Source: Enoplosus armatus (lineage: Eukaryota; Chordata; Actinopteri; Centrarchiformes; Enoplosidae). From it: a stretch of 64,000 nucleotides of DNA. A program made the translations under genes and the position numbers. Numbering within the stretch: the first letter of the stretch is position 1; the number at the start of each line of letters is the position of its first letter. The notes under the pieces are model-generated. The model had not been told where the DNA came from and ran no database searches. It was given only the letters and a program-made list of their open reading frames with translations. The DNA is taken from NCBI RefSeq assembly GCF_043641665.1, contig NC_092181.1, positions 2,981,421-3,045,420 on the forward strand, read 5' to 3'. Below, in pieces: positions 11,719 to 23,780 of the stretch.

Positions 11719-11869
11719 ACATACATATACACACACACAGTATTGTAATATGCACCACAAAACAAAGGATCTGTTTTTTAAAAAAAAGAATTGAATTTTT
11801 CTTTGGAGGTACTTTTAAAATCAAAGGTTGCCTTTAATTTACTAAACCTTAATAAATATGAATTAACGG

Positions 11870-12224
11870 TAACACTTTACACCCCCCCTCCCCCATCCAG
11901 CATTTAGAAGAAACATTTAATAAATGGTTTATAACACTATAATGTAGTCGTAAGCAGCTATAAGGACTGTTTTACATTTTTAAGTGTTTATTAATTCACA
12001 GTATTTGTCAACAATTATAATTTCTCCTATGAAAACACGTGTCACATTATTACAACTATGTTTCACTACTGTCATTCATTTATACTGCAGCACCCACTTA
12101 TGAATTCTAGTTGTTGACAAATACATTAAGAAACACTTATACCATTATAATGTGTTATAAGCCATTTATTAGATAATCATATACTGCTTATAAATGCTAA
12201 ATAGGGGGTTAAAGCAAAGTGTTA
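11870..12224. mobile_element. MITE-like element with TAACACTTT terminal inverted repeats
   Basis: The left end TAACACTTT (11870-11878) is matched inverted at the right end, AAAGTGTTA (12216-12224). A C-rich or G-rich patch follows each terminus internally (ACACCCCCC left, AGGGGGTTAAAGC right). The AT-rich interior also has internal inverted similarity (TTGTCAACAATTATAA against CTAGTTGTTGACAAATAC). There is no transposase, so it is non-autonomous. Confidence 0.6.
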
Positions 12225-12540
12225 GTGAATTATACATTTTTATAGAACTAATTTGCCTACAGAGAATTTACAATAGCTTCAGCCCTATTAAGTGCTTACA
12301 GGTCTATAAACTTATTCAGGTTGTCCTGAATAAAAAAAGAAGCAAAAATAAAAAAAAGAAGCAAACTCTATAAAACAAGTCACAAGAAGACAGCCCTACT
12401 TAGGCTACCATTTCTGTTCACAAAGAGAGTTAAACGGGAGGTAGCCTTTTGAGTCCCTCTTCTGGACACTCTCTCTTTCTCACATCACCATGTTTTCAGC
12501 TTCATTAAACTCCTTAAAGACAAAAGAAATAAAGGAGGCA

Positions 12541-12559
12541 GAAGAAGAAGAAGAAGAAG
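12541..12559 (+). repeat. (GAA)n short repeat
   Basis: About six GAA units. Confidence 0.8.
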
Positions 12560-12839
12560 GAAAAAAAACGAGATGAGAAGAAAACAAACAAAGGACTCCC
12601 TAACCAGACTTTGGCATAAATGTCACAGTCTAAACTCTTTATGGCTCCCTACTTAACATTAAAAACACTTTCCACAAAATCCATTTCTTGTTTAGAAAAC
12701 GTTCTTGGACAGAAGTCAAACATATTATTCCACAGCTAAAAAGCGGAGAGAGACAAGCGGCTCACAAAAAAGGGGCAGTTTCATTGTAATTCATTGACTT
12801 GTTCAAAACGCCAGGCAAAGAAAAGGGCTAGACATTAAT

Positions 12840-13530
12840 AGCCGCAGATGCCCTCATGAAGGGAGCGTCTATGTAGGCATTATGGCCTTTGTTCGCACCC
12901 AGTTAAACTGTTTAAAAGGAGGGTTAACTCAATCCATCAAATTGTCTGAAATTGTGAGGAAATTTCAAAAACCATATGGCCTCCAAACGTTTGCGTCCTT
13001 TTTGTGCGGTGGGACACACTTGTCTCAGTATTGCTGCCTGCGGGGGACCGGCCCTGCTCCTTTGTGGCTCGTCCCATCAGGGAACGCTGCTCATTTGTCC
13101 CCACTTTTCATGCTTTACGCTCAAAATTACGGCCCAGTCCCGCAGAACAAAAAAGGTCTATAAAGGCCCAGAGAAACTGGCCCAAAACTTTGTGTTTTTG
13201 TGGCATCCTCGTCTTTTTTTCCCCCGGCACCAGATTTGTGTTTCTCACATAAATTTTTGCCACGAATGGAGAAACACGTCTAAGGGTCAAGAAGCCACGA
13301 TACGCATTTAGGATGTGAAAGGAGATGTGAGATTCCGGGCCACAAAATGTTTAGAGCATCCTAGTAGAAAAGGACACAAAGGGACAAAATAGTTCAGAAT
13401 AATAACTCTAAATAGGCCGCTTTTGATGGGCTCACACGCCCAGATCTGGCAACGAGAGCGTGTTTCTAAAATGATTTTTTGTCTTCGCTAGAAAAAAAAA
13501 AGCCCAGGCTATTATATCCACGATAAAAAA
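12840..13530. promoter_or_regulatory. Candidate conserved non-coding cluster 3' of lbx1
   Basis: Nearly 700 bases of repeat-free sequence with balanced composition, about 1 kb downstream of the lbx1 stop codon. Three overlapping short plus-strand frames here (12882-13311) have no recognisable domain, and their overlap in all frames is what low-stop non-coding sequence gives. Position and texture suggest enhancers or an lbx1-associated non-coding transcript; neither can be proved here. Confidence 0.35.
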
Positions 13531-13586
13531 AAAACTCGATATTAATTCAAGAATTACAACATAAAGGATATATTCAGAAAAGCCAT

Positions 13587-13592
13587 TTTATT
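13587..13592 (-). terminator. Possible lbx1 polyadenylation signal (AATAAA, minus strand)
   Basis: TTTATT on the plus strand gives AATAAA on the minus strand about 950 bases after the lbx1 stop. Using it would put three microsatellites (CAT, GAG and GT) in the 3' UTR. A nearer variant signal cannot be excluded. Confidence 0.25.
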
Positions 13593-13839
13593 CCCATAGT
13601 AGCCTATATACATTACAGTCTGTGCATTGGTTTTTCAAATAATGTCCTGATTTTAGAAAGGCACTTACAGGTGTACAAAACATAACAAAGTTATAACTGT
13701 AAATCTATTGTATCCAAACAATAAATCTAAAAAGTAGCATATAGCTTCAAAATCACCGCAATATTCACGTTTGTTTCTCGCCATCACTTGAGCATTCCCA
13801 TAAAACGCAGAACTGTCCATGTCCGAGTTTGCCTTTCCG

Positions 13840-13840
<1 letters not shown>

Positions 13841-13877
<37 letters not shown>
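13841..13877 (+). repeat. (TCA)n trinucleotide repeat, about 12 units
   Basis: Perfect TCATCA array 3' of lbx1; it reads as ATG repeats on the minus strand, which produces a false poly-Met frame. Confidence 0.95.
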
Positions 13878-13932
13878 GCACTGCAGCATCGGGACGCCGA
13901 ATATGAACTGAAGTCAAGGGTCACAGTCAGAT

Positions 13933-13970
13933 GAGGAGGAGGAGGAGGAGGAAGAGGAGAAGAAGAAGAG
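13933..13970 (+). repeat. (GAG/GAA)n purine trinucleotide repeat
   Basis: Imperfect GAGGAG...GAAGAA array, purine-only on the plus strand. Confidence 0.9.
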
Positions 13971-14183
13971 CCGGCAGTGACAAAGTGACTCAATGGCAAT
14001 TTGGCTCACAGAAAACACGAAAACAATTAAATAAAAATTTAAAAAACAAACAAACAATAAAGTGAAAATAAATAGATAATGATCACAAATCAAATCATGC
14101 ATTTACATGCAAAACATATGAAGAAACTGGAGCACTTTCATTGTGGTGTGTGAGGGTAGGCCTTGTAGGAAAAGCGATGGAAC

Positions 14184-14184
<1 letters not shown>

Positions 14185-14225
<41 letters not shown>

Positions 14226-14227
14226 GT
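14185..14227 (+). repeat. (GT)n microsatellite
   Basis: About 20 GT units with one C interruption at the end, in the probable 3' flank or 3' UTR of lbx1. Confidence 0.95.
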
Positions 14228-14546
14228 TTAAGTGTAGGTGTGTGTCGGCCTATAGTGTAAAAAAATAATAAGTTACTCATGTCATTTTAGACCATATTGC
14301 TTTGATTGCAAGAAGTAACAGTTTGCTAATGAATACATTGTAAAATACCACTGCATATTTCTCGTTGTGTGTTCATGCTTCACTATGAATAGGTCTATCT
14401 GTGCCGATATAAAAGTCATACATTTTGGTACATGTTCTGAGATATGGTATACAATATAAGCAGTAAGATACAAGTCCTCGGGAGGGGTTTTTTTTTTTTT
14501 CATCGTCTTTTTGTGTTTCTCGGCCTTCCAGCCCCACGCGGCGCCA

Positions 14547-15876
14547 TCAGTCATCCACATCGATCTCCACGTCCTCGTCCTCTGAGCACTCTTTACTCGT
14601 TGTGTGGTCTGAGAACGGAGACAGCGGCGACGACCGCAGTTTCTGAGCGAGCTCGTGCTCCTGCAGGCCGCCCCGCGCGGGGGACTCGCCTCGCGGGTGG
14701 CCTAGCGTGCCGTTGGCGCATTTCTCCAGGTCCGCCAGCTTGGCGAGTTTGTCCAAGGGGACCTGGCCGACGGCCTTGGCCGACTCCACGTCGGCCTTCA
14801 TCTCCTCCAGGTCCCGTTTTAGCTTGGCCCTCCGGTTCTGAAACCACGTGATGACCTGCGCGTTCGTCAGGCCCAGCTGCTGCGCGATCTGGTCCCGGTC
14901 GGCCGGGGAGAGGTACTTCTGGTACAGGAAGCGCTTCTCCAGCTCGTAGATTTGGTGATTGGTGAACGCCGTCCGAGACTTCCGACGCTTCTTCGGGGTG
15001 CTTCTCTGGCCGAACAGAGTCATCCCGTCCCGGCCTGTGAGGGAGAGACAGAGGCTGAGTGAAAACCATTGCATCGTGCAGGTGCAGGGCTTCCTCTGCA
15101 GTGTGCGCGTAAAAGTGATCCTAACGCAAAGAAACAACAATGAAAGTGATACCATATGTGAAACAGTAAAACCCGCAGCTCTCGTGGGAACAGGTAATTA
15201 CAAGAATATTACACAGACACCGCTGGGAAATATTGAGCACCAGACTGACGAGACCTTAATATTAAAGAAAAGCAGTGGCGATTTATTTTGTCGAGGAACA
15301 GCCCAGAAAATTAACACCGCTTTGTTCGATTAGATGATTTTAGAGGGAAAATATGGTGAACAGAAGGGAACACTAAACAAGCACATGTAAGGAATGCACT
15401 GATGTCAGGGTGCAAAATAAAAGGTGTAACCAAATGGACGTTTTCTGTCTGGTGCAGGCCACTGAATGAGATAAAGAAACCAAGAGAAAACGCCTAACGT
15501 TAAATTGTAAAAAGGTGTATTTCAACTGTATTTTTGGGGATGGAGATGTACCTTCCGCAGCCTGTAAAACGCTGACTTCCAGCCCCTTGAAGGTCTTGCT
15601 GGCCAGCTCCTCTAGCGCGCAGAGCGGGGAGGTTTGGTTGAGGAGAGCCCGGCTGGACAGAGGGATGCTGGACGGACGGTGCTTCTCGGAGGACGAAATT
15701 AGATGAGCCGTGCCGCAAATTGTGTAACTTCGTTTCACAGACGGTTTATTCAGGATGTCCTCGATGCTGAAGGGGGTCAGCGGCTTGTTGGAGTTGGCAG
15801 GAGGCGGCAAGTGGTCCAGCGGACTTCGCCTCCTGTTCTCCACTGCATCACATTTGGCCACTTCTTTGGATGTCAT
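14547..15876 (-). CDS. lbx1: lbx1, ladybird homeobox transcription factor, complete, 2 exons, 270 aa
   Basis: Nuclear homeodomain repressor that specifies migrating limb/fin muscle precursors and dorsal spinal interneurons in vertebrates. Exons 15552-15876 and 14547-15034 (stop included) are joined across a 517-base GT-AG intron in phase 1. An Eh1-like Groucho-binding motif FSIEDIL is at residues 36-42, within the N-terminal hallmark LPPPANSNKPLTP. SPLCALEELASKTFKG and VSVLQAAEG precede the splice. The homeodomain is about residues 125-184, with W172, F173, Q174 (position 50) and N175 (position 51). The C-terminus is acidic (EDEDVEIDVDD). GRDGMTLFGQR and PKKRRKS match LBX1 more closely than LBX2. 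Two adjacent ATGs exist (15879 and 15876); the second fits the family start MTSKE and has A at -3. I cannot say whether it is the lbx1a or lbx1b duplicate. Confidence 0.93.
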
Positions 15877-16380
15877 CATTGGTTGTGCGCAGAGTTTGCA
15901 CAGGACTTGGTTGAAATGTTCTGCGGTTGAAAACGAGCGAAGCTATCGAGGAGGGGGGGAAAAAAATCACATAACAGTTAGGAGGTAAAAAAAAATAAAA
16001 GAGAAACCGGAGAAAAGAAAATCTTATTCCAAAATGGGATGTCTTCAAAGTGTCGATCCTCGGGAGCAGCAAGTCCGCAGGAGTGAGATGCCTCCCTGAA
16101 AATGGCGAGGTCCAAAGAGTTGACGATTACTAACAAGTTATCATTGATTGGTAGGTAATCAATTATCTCCAGTGGCACTTTCGCCCTCTTCCCTTTCACT
16201 CTTTGACTATGTTGCAGTCCAGTGCGGGGCTTTTTGCGACTGGGGGTGTCCCATTAATTAGGACGCATGGCTGGAAGGAGGAGGAGCCCGGCGGAATTAT
16301 AATGCTTTGTGCTCTTATCATCTTTGGTCTAATTTAGTCGTGTGGTGAGATACCAGAATAGGTATATGGGGTAAATGAGG
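15877..16380 (-). promoter_or_regulatory. lbx1 5' UTR and proximal promoter region
   Basis: Repeat-poor sequence upstream of the lbx1 start codon. A CCAAT box on the minus strand is present (ATTGG near 16147) beside a TCAATTA homeodomain-type core. No convincing TATA box is placed. The block ends in a GA microsatellite at 16386. Confidence 0.4.
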
Positions 16381-16385
16381 GGAAG

Positions 16386-16386
16386 C

Positions 16387-16419
<33 letters not shown>

Positions 16420-16444
16420 AAGAGGGAGATGGGGGAGAGAGAGA
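16386..16444 (+). repeat. (GA)n microsatellite, imperfect
   Basis: Purine-only GA array with CG and GGG interruptions about 500 bases upstream of the lbx1 start. Confidence 0.9.
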
Positions 16445-17120
16445 TCACAATCCGCAGCCTATTTAAGCGTTTTTATGCGTAAAACTTTAGATTTAGTTCA
16501 GCAGGAGTTTCCAGTTCTTTCATTTAGAAGTATTTGGATTATCCGGATGTTGCCAAAAAAGACAAGTCGACTCAGGTGTTGTCTTAGATGTCGCTAGATA
16601 GTCAGAAGGATATTTTCCTCGACCCAAAGCTCGGATGATCCTTTGTTTTGTAAAGGTAATGTAGAGCTGGGCCATATATCAGCTCTGATGATTCCTCCTC
16701 CGGGGCGGGAGAGAAGGAGCAGCGTGCATCCCTCTCAGCAACGCCAAACCCGGGCCATAACTCAGGCGAAAGGGCTCCTTTTATATCATCCGAGAAATAT
16801 TTCATCACCTCTCAAATTTCCCCGCGTCCTCCAGGTTTGACATGATGAGTTCATTCTGGTGCTGGTAGGGAAAAAGATTGGCGGCAGGCTATTTGAATGG
16901 GAAAGCGAGTTTATGCAGAAGGACAAAATGTAGGATTTTTCTTCCCCCAGAAAAAAAACCCCCAAAACATTTTTAAAATGTCGATCAAAAGAAAGAAAAT
17001 GTTAGTTTTTCTTTTCGTGACATTTCTGTTTTACATTGTAGGCTGTTAACAGCGTTACTGACAATTTTACTGCGGAAAATAATCATTTAAAGCCTAAAGT
17101 CTACTATTAAGAATTTGTTA

Positions 17121-17135
17121 TTTATTATTATCATT

Positions 17136-17164
<29 letters not shown>
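17121..17164 (+). repeat. (ATT)n microsatellite
   Basis: ATT units interrupted by ATC. Confidence 0.9.
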
Positions 17165-17166
<2 letters not shown>

Positions 17167-17322
17167 GCACATTGGTGTCGTTTGTTGTCGCTGATGCTGA
17201 TATGATGATACATTTCTTTACCTTAATAATGAATGTTTGTTCAGGATGCTTTATGTCAGTATTGCAGTGATTAGCTTCACATCACTGATGGACGCGCCAG
17301 TAAAAATAAAACATCAACAGAG

Positions 17323-17355
<33 letters not shown>
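17323..17355 (+). repeat. (TGA)n trinucleotide repeat, 11 units
   Basis: Perfect TGATGA array. Confidence 0.95.
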
Positions 17356-19494
17356 GAGGGGTGGGGGTGGTAAGGATAAACGCATGGTCGCATTTTAATA
17401 TTTGTATTTAGTACAGGTAAATGTTTCCTATATTATTCTATTTTATTATTTTATTAAAATACAACATGTATGACTGTATTTAATCAGTCCTGTCACATAG
17501 CTTACTACTTAGCCCATTATATTTTATAATTAACATCATACAGAGTTCAGTTTCTTACAGACAGGACTGAAAACTAATGACAAAATATTTTATTTCATAG
17601 AGCAGCCTGCTGTCAACGTCCCCCGTCACATTTAAACCAAACTATTCATCTTTTCCCGTTTTCTTCAAATGAAGAAAGAGAAGAAAGAGATCTTTGGCTG
17701 TCAGTTTTCTGAAGCTGTGTCCACTTTAACTTTATCAGGTCATGAAGTCAGTTTCTATTTGCTGCTGGTGGGGGGGTCAGATCTGATTTCAGAGGTAACT
17801 GTTTGAGTGTTGTGTTGAAATGTAACCAACCTTTGAACACGTTTCTCTTACATTTGCCAGGAGGTTCGTTTAGCTTCGCAATTATTTTCACAAAATCATT
17901 CATAAAAAAGATGACAGTGTTTAAGTATAGAAAAAATACCAAAATAAACAAAAATAATAATATATGGCAGGCCAATTTAACAAGCCAGATTAAAACTTAC
18001 TTAGATGCTTTTACAACAGAGTTTCTTAATACATACAGCAGCATTTATGAAGGCAAACAAAATTCAGCTGCATGAGAAAAACTGTGAAATTATTTTGTTT
18101 TAAAGTATTGTAGCCTACCTAACTGAATAATAACAAACAGGCAATATGTTTATAACACAATAAAGCGTTAACAACATTTAAATAACAAATGAAAACGCAT
18201 TTACATTATTTTATCACATTATTCTTTAGCAAATATTCTAAATAACCAAACTATAAAATGCATTAACACACAGGTTGAGCCATTGTGGGAACATACATTA
18301 TAAAATTGAAAAATACATTTTTCCACTTTACATCCAGTGTGTCTGCTTCCAGCCAGCTGAGCTGGGGTTGGATCATGGTGTTCAGTGCTGCGCTGGCCTG
18401 TTTATTAAAGACAGATATTTGTAGTGGTGTGTCATCATCTCTGTGTCTCGCTTGCCAAGGTCAACGACACGGCCTGCCTCGCAGCTCTCCTTTAGCCACA
18501 GAACTTAATCTCTTAAGCTACTAGACTGTGCAGGGGACGTTCTCTGGCAGGGGACAGTACAAACCACATCACTGACTGTCTGGAAAATGACTCTCTGAGA
18601 CGCTATTCCCTCATAATGTCTTCTGGTGTCTGGTTTGTTTTTTTGTTCATTTGCTTCGGAGGGTGTGGTGGACATTTTCAGTCATTTTGATGGACTGGTT
18701 GAGTTTATAATTGTAATAAACCCCCTGAAAGCCGTGGTTAATCATAATCCAGTTGTGTTAGTTTGCAATATTTTTACAACTCTCCCGTAATCTGCCTCTT
18801 AAATGGATTTACAGAAGACAAGAGCCCCTTTTTTCCCCAACCAGGTGTTGATTTAGGCCTTCCACACTGCGGTCTGTTAGCTTAAAGTGCCATCCTGCGA
18901 TATGTGTTAGTGACCTCGTGCAGGAGGAGACACAGCGCTCACTGCAGGCTTAGACTGCGATTAGACAGCTGCAGGGGAAACTATCCACATTGTAGCCATT
19001 TTGTGAGACCCCAAAGATGGGTGTCATGTCTCCCCTCTCCCAAAGGCCTGCCTGTTATCTCACATGACAACAGATATAGATACAGAGAGAGAGGGAGAGA
19101 TGTCTCGGATGTGTCTCTCGGTTTAAAACATGTACTGTATAAATCACACGTCATTACCAGAGGTCACTGGCTGAGGTACACCATTGGATGGTTTCATCGC
19201 GGGGGCCAGTCTGGTTGGAGGAGAGTGGATTTATCTAGCAGTTGGATCTCTGGAGAGGCAGCCATATTTTATGTGACTAGAGATGTAATAACAGGCCTCT
19301 GACAAATCCCTGACGGCCCAGCTTTTCCTGCCTCCCAGTGCAGTGCCAGTGCTGCTGGAAGCTGCACCATTATCACTGCGATACACGTGGGCTGCACTGT
19401 GCCGCTCAGCAAACCGTTTTCTCCGGGGCTGGGAGCTCTTTGCTGTGACTTTCACAGGGGCCTTGTTAAAGGGTTGGCTCAACCACATCGCAAA

Positions 19495-19620
19495 AAAATT
19501 ATACTCTCATTTACCTCCAGTGGTATCGAGCCATGCAGTCGTGGTTTTATATACCAAGATGTTCACCTCTGAGACTTCAGATTCACGTCCAGATTTTGTT
19601 GGCTTGAGACCATAATTACA
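19495..19620 (+). repeat. Dispersed repeat fragment, family shared with 23475-23780
   Basis: TCTCATTTACCTCCAGTGG, ATCGAGCCATGCAG and GGTTTTAT match, in the same order and orientation, TCTCATTTACAGCTGGTGG, ATCCAGCCATGCAA and GGTTTCAT near 23510. It is a partial copy of a repeat common in teleosts. Confidence 0.55.
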
Positions 19621-19999
19621 TGGTTTGTTTGAAAATGAACAACCTATACAATAATGGCAAAGTAATGTTTTAACATTTATCATAGTCTCATAATTATTAC
19701 TTGTTGCCACAGTGACCACTGTTTAGCAAAAGTTACACAGGCTCGCTTTAGCGGGGGCACACAAACTTTAGGCTTAAATTAGCTTAAACATAGATGAATG
19801 CTATAAATAGTACTTTGGAAAATGCATCTCCTTTTTAATCTAAAACAACTTCATACCAAAGAAACAGTCCCAGAAAACCAGAAACCACACAATCAAAACA
19901 AACAGCATTTAATTAACTTCCATTGTATTGAGTAAGAAGCAGAAATCTCTGAGACAACCTCAAAACTATCTGCATGGCTACAGTAGATACCTCTATAGG

Positions 20000-20350
20000 T
20001 GTGAAGTATTCAGATCCTTTACTTAAGTAAATGTATAAATACCACAATGCAAAACTACTCCATTACAAGTAAAAGTCTTGCATTAAAATCAAAGATAAAA
20101 AGTATTACCAGCAAATTAAACGTAAAGGTATAAAAAGTAAAAGTACTCAGTACTGCATTAAAATGGATGCAACATTTTAATGTTGTAGCCAGTCAAGGTG
20201 GAGCTAATTTGAACTACTTTGTATTTCTATTTTGTAATCTAATTACATGTTTTGTTTGTAAAATCTTAATCTGTAAAGCAGTCAAGTAATCAAGCAAAGT
20301 ACTTCATAATTATACTGAGGAAATGTACTTTGTTACTTTTTGCCACTGTA
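20000..20350 (-). repeat. Dispersed teleost repeat, copy 2 (inverted relative of 8620-9030)
   Basis: It begins GAAGTATTCAGATCCTTTAC then TTAAGTAAATG, followed by ACTCCATTACAAGTAAAAGT, CTTGCATTAAAAT, GCAACATTTTAATGTTGTAG and AGGTGGAGCT. The reverse complement follows the same block order as the 8620 copy (GAGCT...ACAACATTA...CAGGACTTTT). It lacks coding capacity. Confidence 0.65.
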
Positions 20351-22111
20351 AAATATATATATTTTTCATTTGGTTGAACTAACCCTTTAGAAAGGAAAGA
20401 TCATCTCCACTCTGCCTCTCACCAAGCTAAGAAGAAATAGCTGTGTTTCATGAAGTTAAACAAATGAATAAAAAGGTTGACTCGCTGCTCAAGGCTCCCA
20501 ACCCCCCATACAAGCTGCAAAAAACAAATACAAAGGAACATAAAAACTGAGTCGAACACAACAGTCGATAAATTAACAAGTCATGACATTATCCCCATGC
20601 AAGGAAAAGCAAAAACAGGTGCACAGTCTCCCAAGAAATACAAGAAGTGCTGAAGTTACCCCATGGGGAGTGTATAATGCAGAGTTACTCCCCTTAAAGA
20701 AACCTTTTCATGGGTCTCTGGCTCAAGTAATACAAAATACACTCTCTGCTATGGACTCTATCAAGAACCATTCACTCAATAAATAGTTTGACACCAATGT
20801 TTTAATGCTAAGAGGGTGCCAACATCGTTTTTTTCCCCTCATGATGACAATAAAAGCTGAACCTGAACCCCATAAGGTCTGTTTTCTGTGTCTCACCTGA
20901 TGGAGCAGTTGCTCCTCTCACACTCTTCTGCCAGCCAGTAACAGACTGGCTGCACGCCCCTGATCATACTGGTGTGGTTTGGGGCCTGTACACTTGTTGT
21001 TGGCGCAGCCTGAACATAAGCATTCCTAATTTACAGAAAGCGCACTTTGTAACGGCACATATGTGGCCATCGGATATGAGCCCGGGCCACGCCAATTTCC
21101 ATCATTAACCCATCTCTGAAATCATGTTTCACCTCATTTTAGTCCATCCTCTCACAATCTGTTCCCTTCATTTAAAAGCGACCAGTTAAACGATTATACA
21201 ACAGTCACTTCCACATGCTTTCAGTGAACAGCTTTTTTTCCTTCGCTTCTCTATATTCACAGGCTGCTGATGAATCCCTACACTGCACTATGAATGCCAT
21301 AGCGCAGCACCAGATAGTGCTTCATTTGAATGTTCCTCCTTTCTCATCTCCACTTCACCATAAAACAAAGTAAGCAGTGATGCTGAAGGATTGTGTTATT
21401 TGGGATGGCCAGGGTGGAAAAGATTATTCACCGCCTTTGGTAATAAAAACTGCCAGAGGAGAACTGGGGAGAATTATGACAGCAATCCCTTAGTTTTTGT
21501 TTGTGGAGGCTGTTTTTTATTATCATTATTTGATGCAAAGACTTGCAAAGGAGGTTAAAGAGACCTTGAGGTGAAAAACAACAGAAAATCCAATTTGTCA
21601 CATTCAGAAGTGTAAATACCAGCTGCATTTCTGTTGATTACTTGTATGTCAAATTATAGATCAAACTGTATTTTTTTATTTACTACTTACTGTTTATTGC
21701 AAGCTGCTATATTTTCTAATCTAACCTTTGATCCATCCCAGATATCAGTGCAAGTTGTAATCATTTCAAAAATCAGTTGTGCGGAGGTATGTCTGGTCTC
21801 TGCCACATTTTAACCAAATGGAAGCTTATATGATTCAAACATGTATTTAAAATAAGATAAGACCATAGGGCCGCTCTAATTACATGAAGTGGGTTTGGGT
21901 TGTGTTAATTCAATGCCCATAGGGGCTTTTCCAATATGGCCGCATGGGAACAAATGCTGACAGGTCAGCTGTTCTTTCTGTGAGGAGAGGAATGTCTCTC
22001 TTTCTCCTCCTCACTCCCTCTTCTTCATTCTCTCCATCCTTTGTCAATTATTTTCCTCTCTTTTCTTTTCCCCCTCTCACTGTTATTTTTGTCAAGTTTC
22101 CCTCCCTCCCA

Positions 22112-22131
22112 ACACACACACACACACACAA
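22112..22131 (+). repeat. (CA)10 microsatellite
   Basis: Short perfect CA array after a pyrimidine-rich stretch. Confidence 0.9.
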
Positions 22132-22866
22132 ACATTGTCTTTGAGAGATGGCCTCTGTCTTTCAATTAGCCTGCAATGGCCCTCTTACAAGGCTGGCGTC
22201 TGGCGAGTTAGGCCCGCAGCAGATGCTGCTGTGGATTGGCCGTTCATCTGCAGCCTGCAGACTGTATTGAATAGTCATTAGGGTGGAGCTGACTATTCAT
22301 GACAGAAGAAGTGGCTTTGTGTGGGAGGGGATGCTACTACATCAGGTTATCTTTATTCTCTTGTTCTCTGTGGGGCTTTTACAGTGTTCAAAGTAGGGGG
22401 CTCTGATTGGGAGGATAAACAGATAATGAATGGTGACTCTGCTTGACACTCATCTGAAGTGTGATGTCTTTTCTTTTTGTTATGGTTTGTTGCATAATTC
22501 TGATCAAAGATGGAGAGGAGAAAGCACAGAACAGAAAGAAAAAGAGACCTACAGCAACAGAGAACCCCCCGTTGGGCAGAAGAGCCACGAGCCAGTCTGT
22601 AGCGTTTGTGTATGATTTGTCAACTCTCAGTGGGTCCGTTCAAGAAGCACCTGGCAACCCTGCACAGAGGAATATGGTGGCTGCCATGACCATACACCAA
22701 CACACACACAACCATATGCCCCCATTGTCATTCCAATGAGCTCGGACAACATTCACTTTCCCCTCCTTTCAGCAAACGCTATCAATACAAACCCCATGTG
22801 GAGGGGCCCGGGTCAAGAGGAAGACTCACTACAAAGTGGCTGCTGACACACAGAGAGGCACAAGCA

Positions 22867-22867
<1 letters not shown>

Positions 22868-22902
<35 letters not shown>
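22868..22902 (+). repeat. (CA)n microsatellite followed by CATG repeats
   Basis: Perfect CA array grading into alternating purine-pyrimidine CATGCATGCATGTATG. Confidence 0.95.
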
Positions 22903-22904
<2 letters not shown>

Positions 22905-23474
22905 CATGCATGTATGCACACACCCACACCCTGCTGCCTCCCTCTGCTCCTCCTCCCCCTCTTCTCCTGAACCCCCGTAGGCTGGACTGAGGAAATGTGA
23001 ATTAGCTTCATCAATGCAGAGGTTAACATTGCGCAAAGACGATGTTGACCTCTCGTTGTATTCTTGGTTTGATGTCTTTCTTAGGGCCAAACGCTTATGA
23101 ATAAAAATGGCAAGGGGAGAGGTTGACAAAGGGATTTGCCTGACTAATGCCAAGGGAAAACCCCTCAGGGAAAGCCTGGTTAAGCTCAACACTGCTGAAT
23201 CCCCCCTGATGTATTATCAATCATGGAGTGGCTCACACAGCGCTGTTATTGTTTTTGCCATAATTGTGTCAGAATGGCTTTCATTTGTCTCTAATAAAAA
23301 GTGTCTGCATGCATCATGCTAATGCAGTGACAACTGACAACATATTACATGTGGCAACCTATAGCGCCTTCTTAAACACGTACCATTTAAAATGTACAAG
23401 ACACATATGTGCTGCCTGGTTGTGACTGCGTGATGATGAATAATTAATTTTCACTTTAATGTGTAAAAATTAGA

Positions 23475-23780
23475 GGGTCCGCTCACACAAATTACAAAAA
23501 ACACATTTTCTCATTTACAGCTGGTGGCATCCAGCCATGCAAATAGTTTTGGTTTCATTTGTCCAGGTTTTTAGATTTCTGCCGCCGTCCAACACAACGG
23601 AGGTGAATGGAACTTTAATTGTGACGATCACCGTATGGAACAATTACATTTAAAGAATTCAAAAGCAATGTCCATTTCAGGAGACAGTGTCTGTTACTCT
23701 GGATAATCAACCAAAACACTAAGGTACTATTTCTTTCGTGGAAAGTAGTTCCAATGAAAATTATGCACATTGAGGAAGTG
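23475..23780 (+). repeat. Dispersed teleost repeat (GGGTCCGCTCACACAAATTA family)
   Basis: It starts AGGGTCCGCTCACACAAATT, then CATTTTCTCATTTACAGC, ATCCAGCCATGCAAATAG, TTTGTCCAGGTTTTTAGAT and GAGGTGAATGGAACTTTAAT. I recognise the order as a widespread teleost repeat. Exact ends were not resolved. Confidence 0.55.

Noticed and set aside
14444..15155. Plus-strand and alternative minus-strand frames over lbx1 exon 2 (14444-14851, 14593-15069, 14959-15333)
   Set aside because: They are shadow frames of GC-rich homeobox coding sequence; the lbx1 frame explains the region fully.
14547..15876. Assignment as lbx2
   Set aside because: GRDGMTLFGQR, PKKRRKS and the EIDVDD tail fit LBX1 better; LBX2 proteins differ around the splice and C-terminus.
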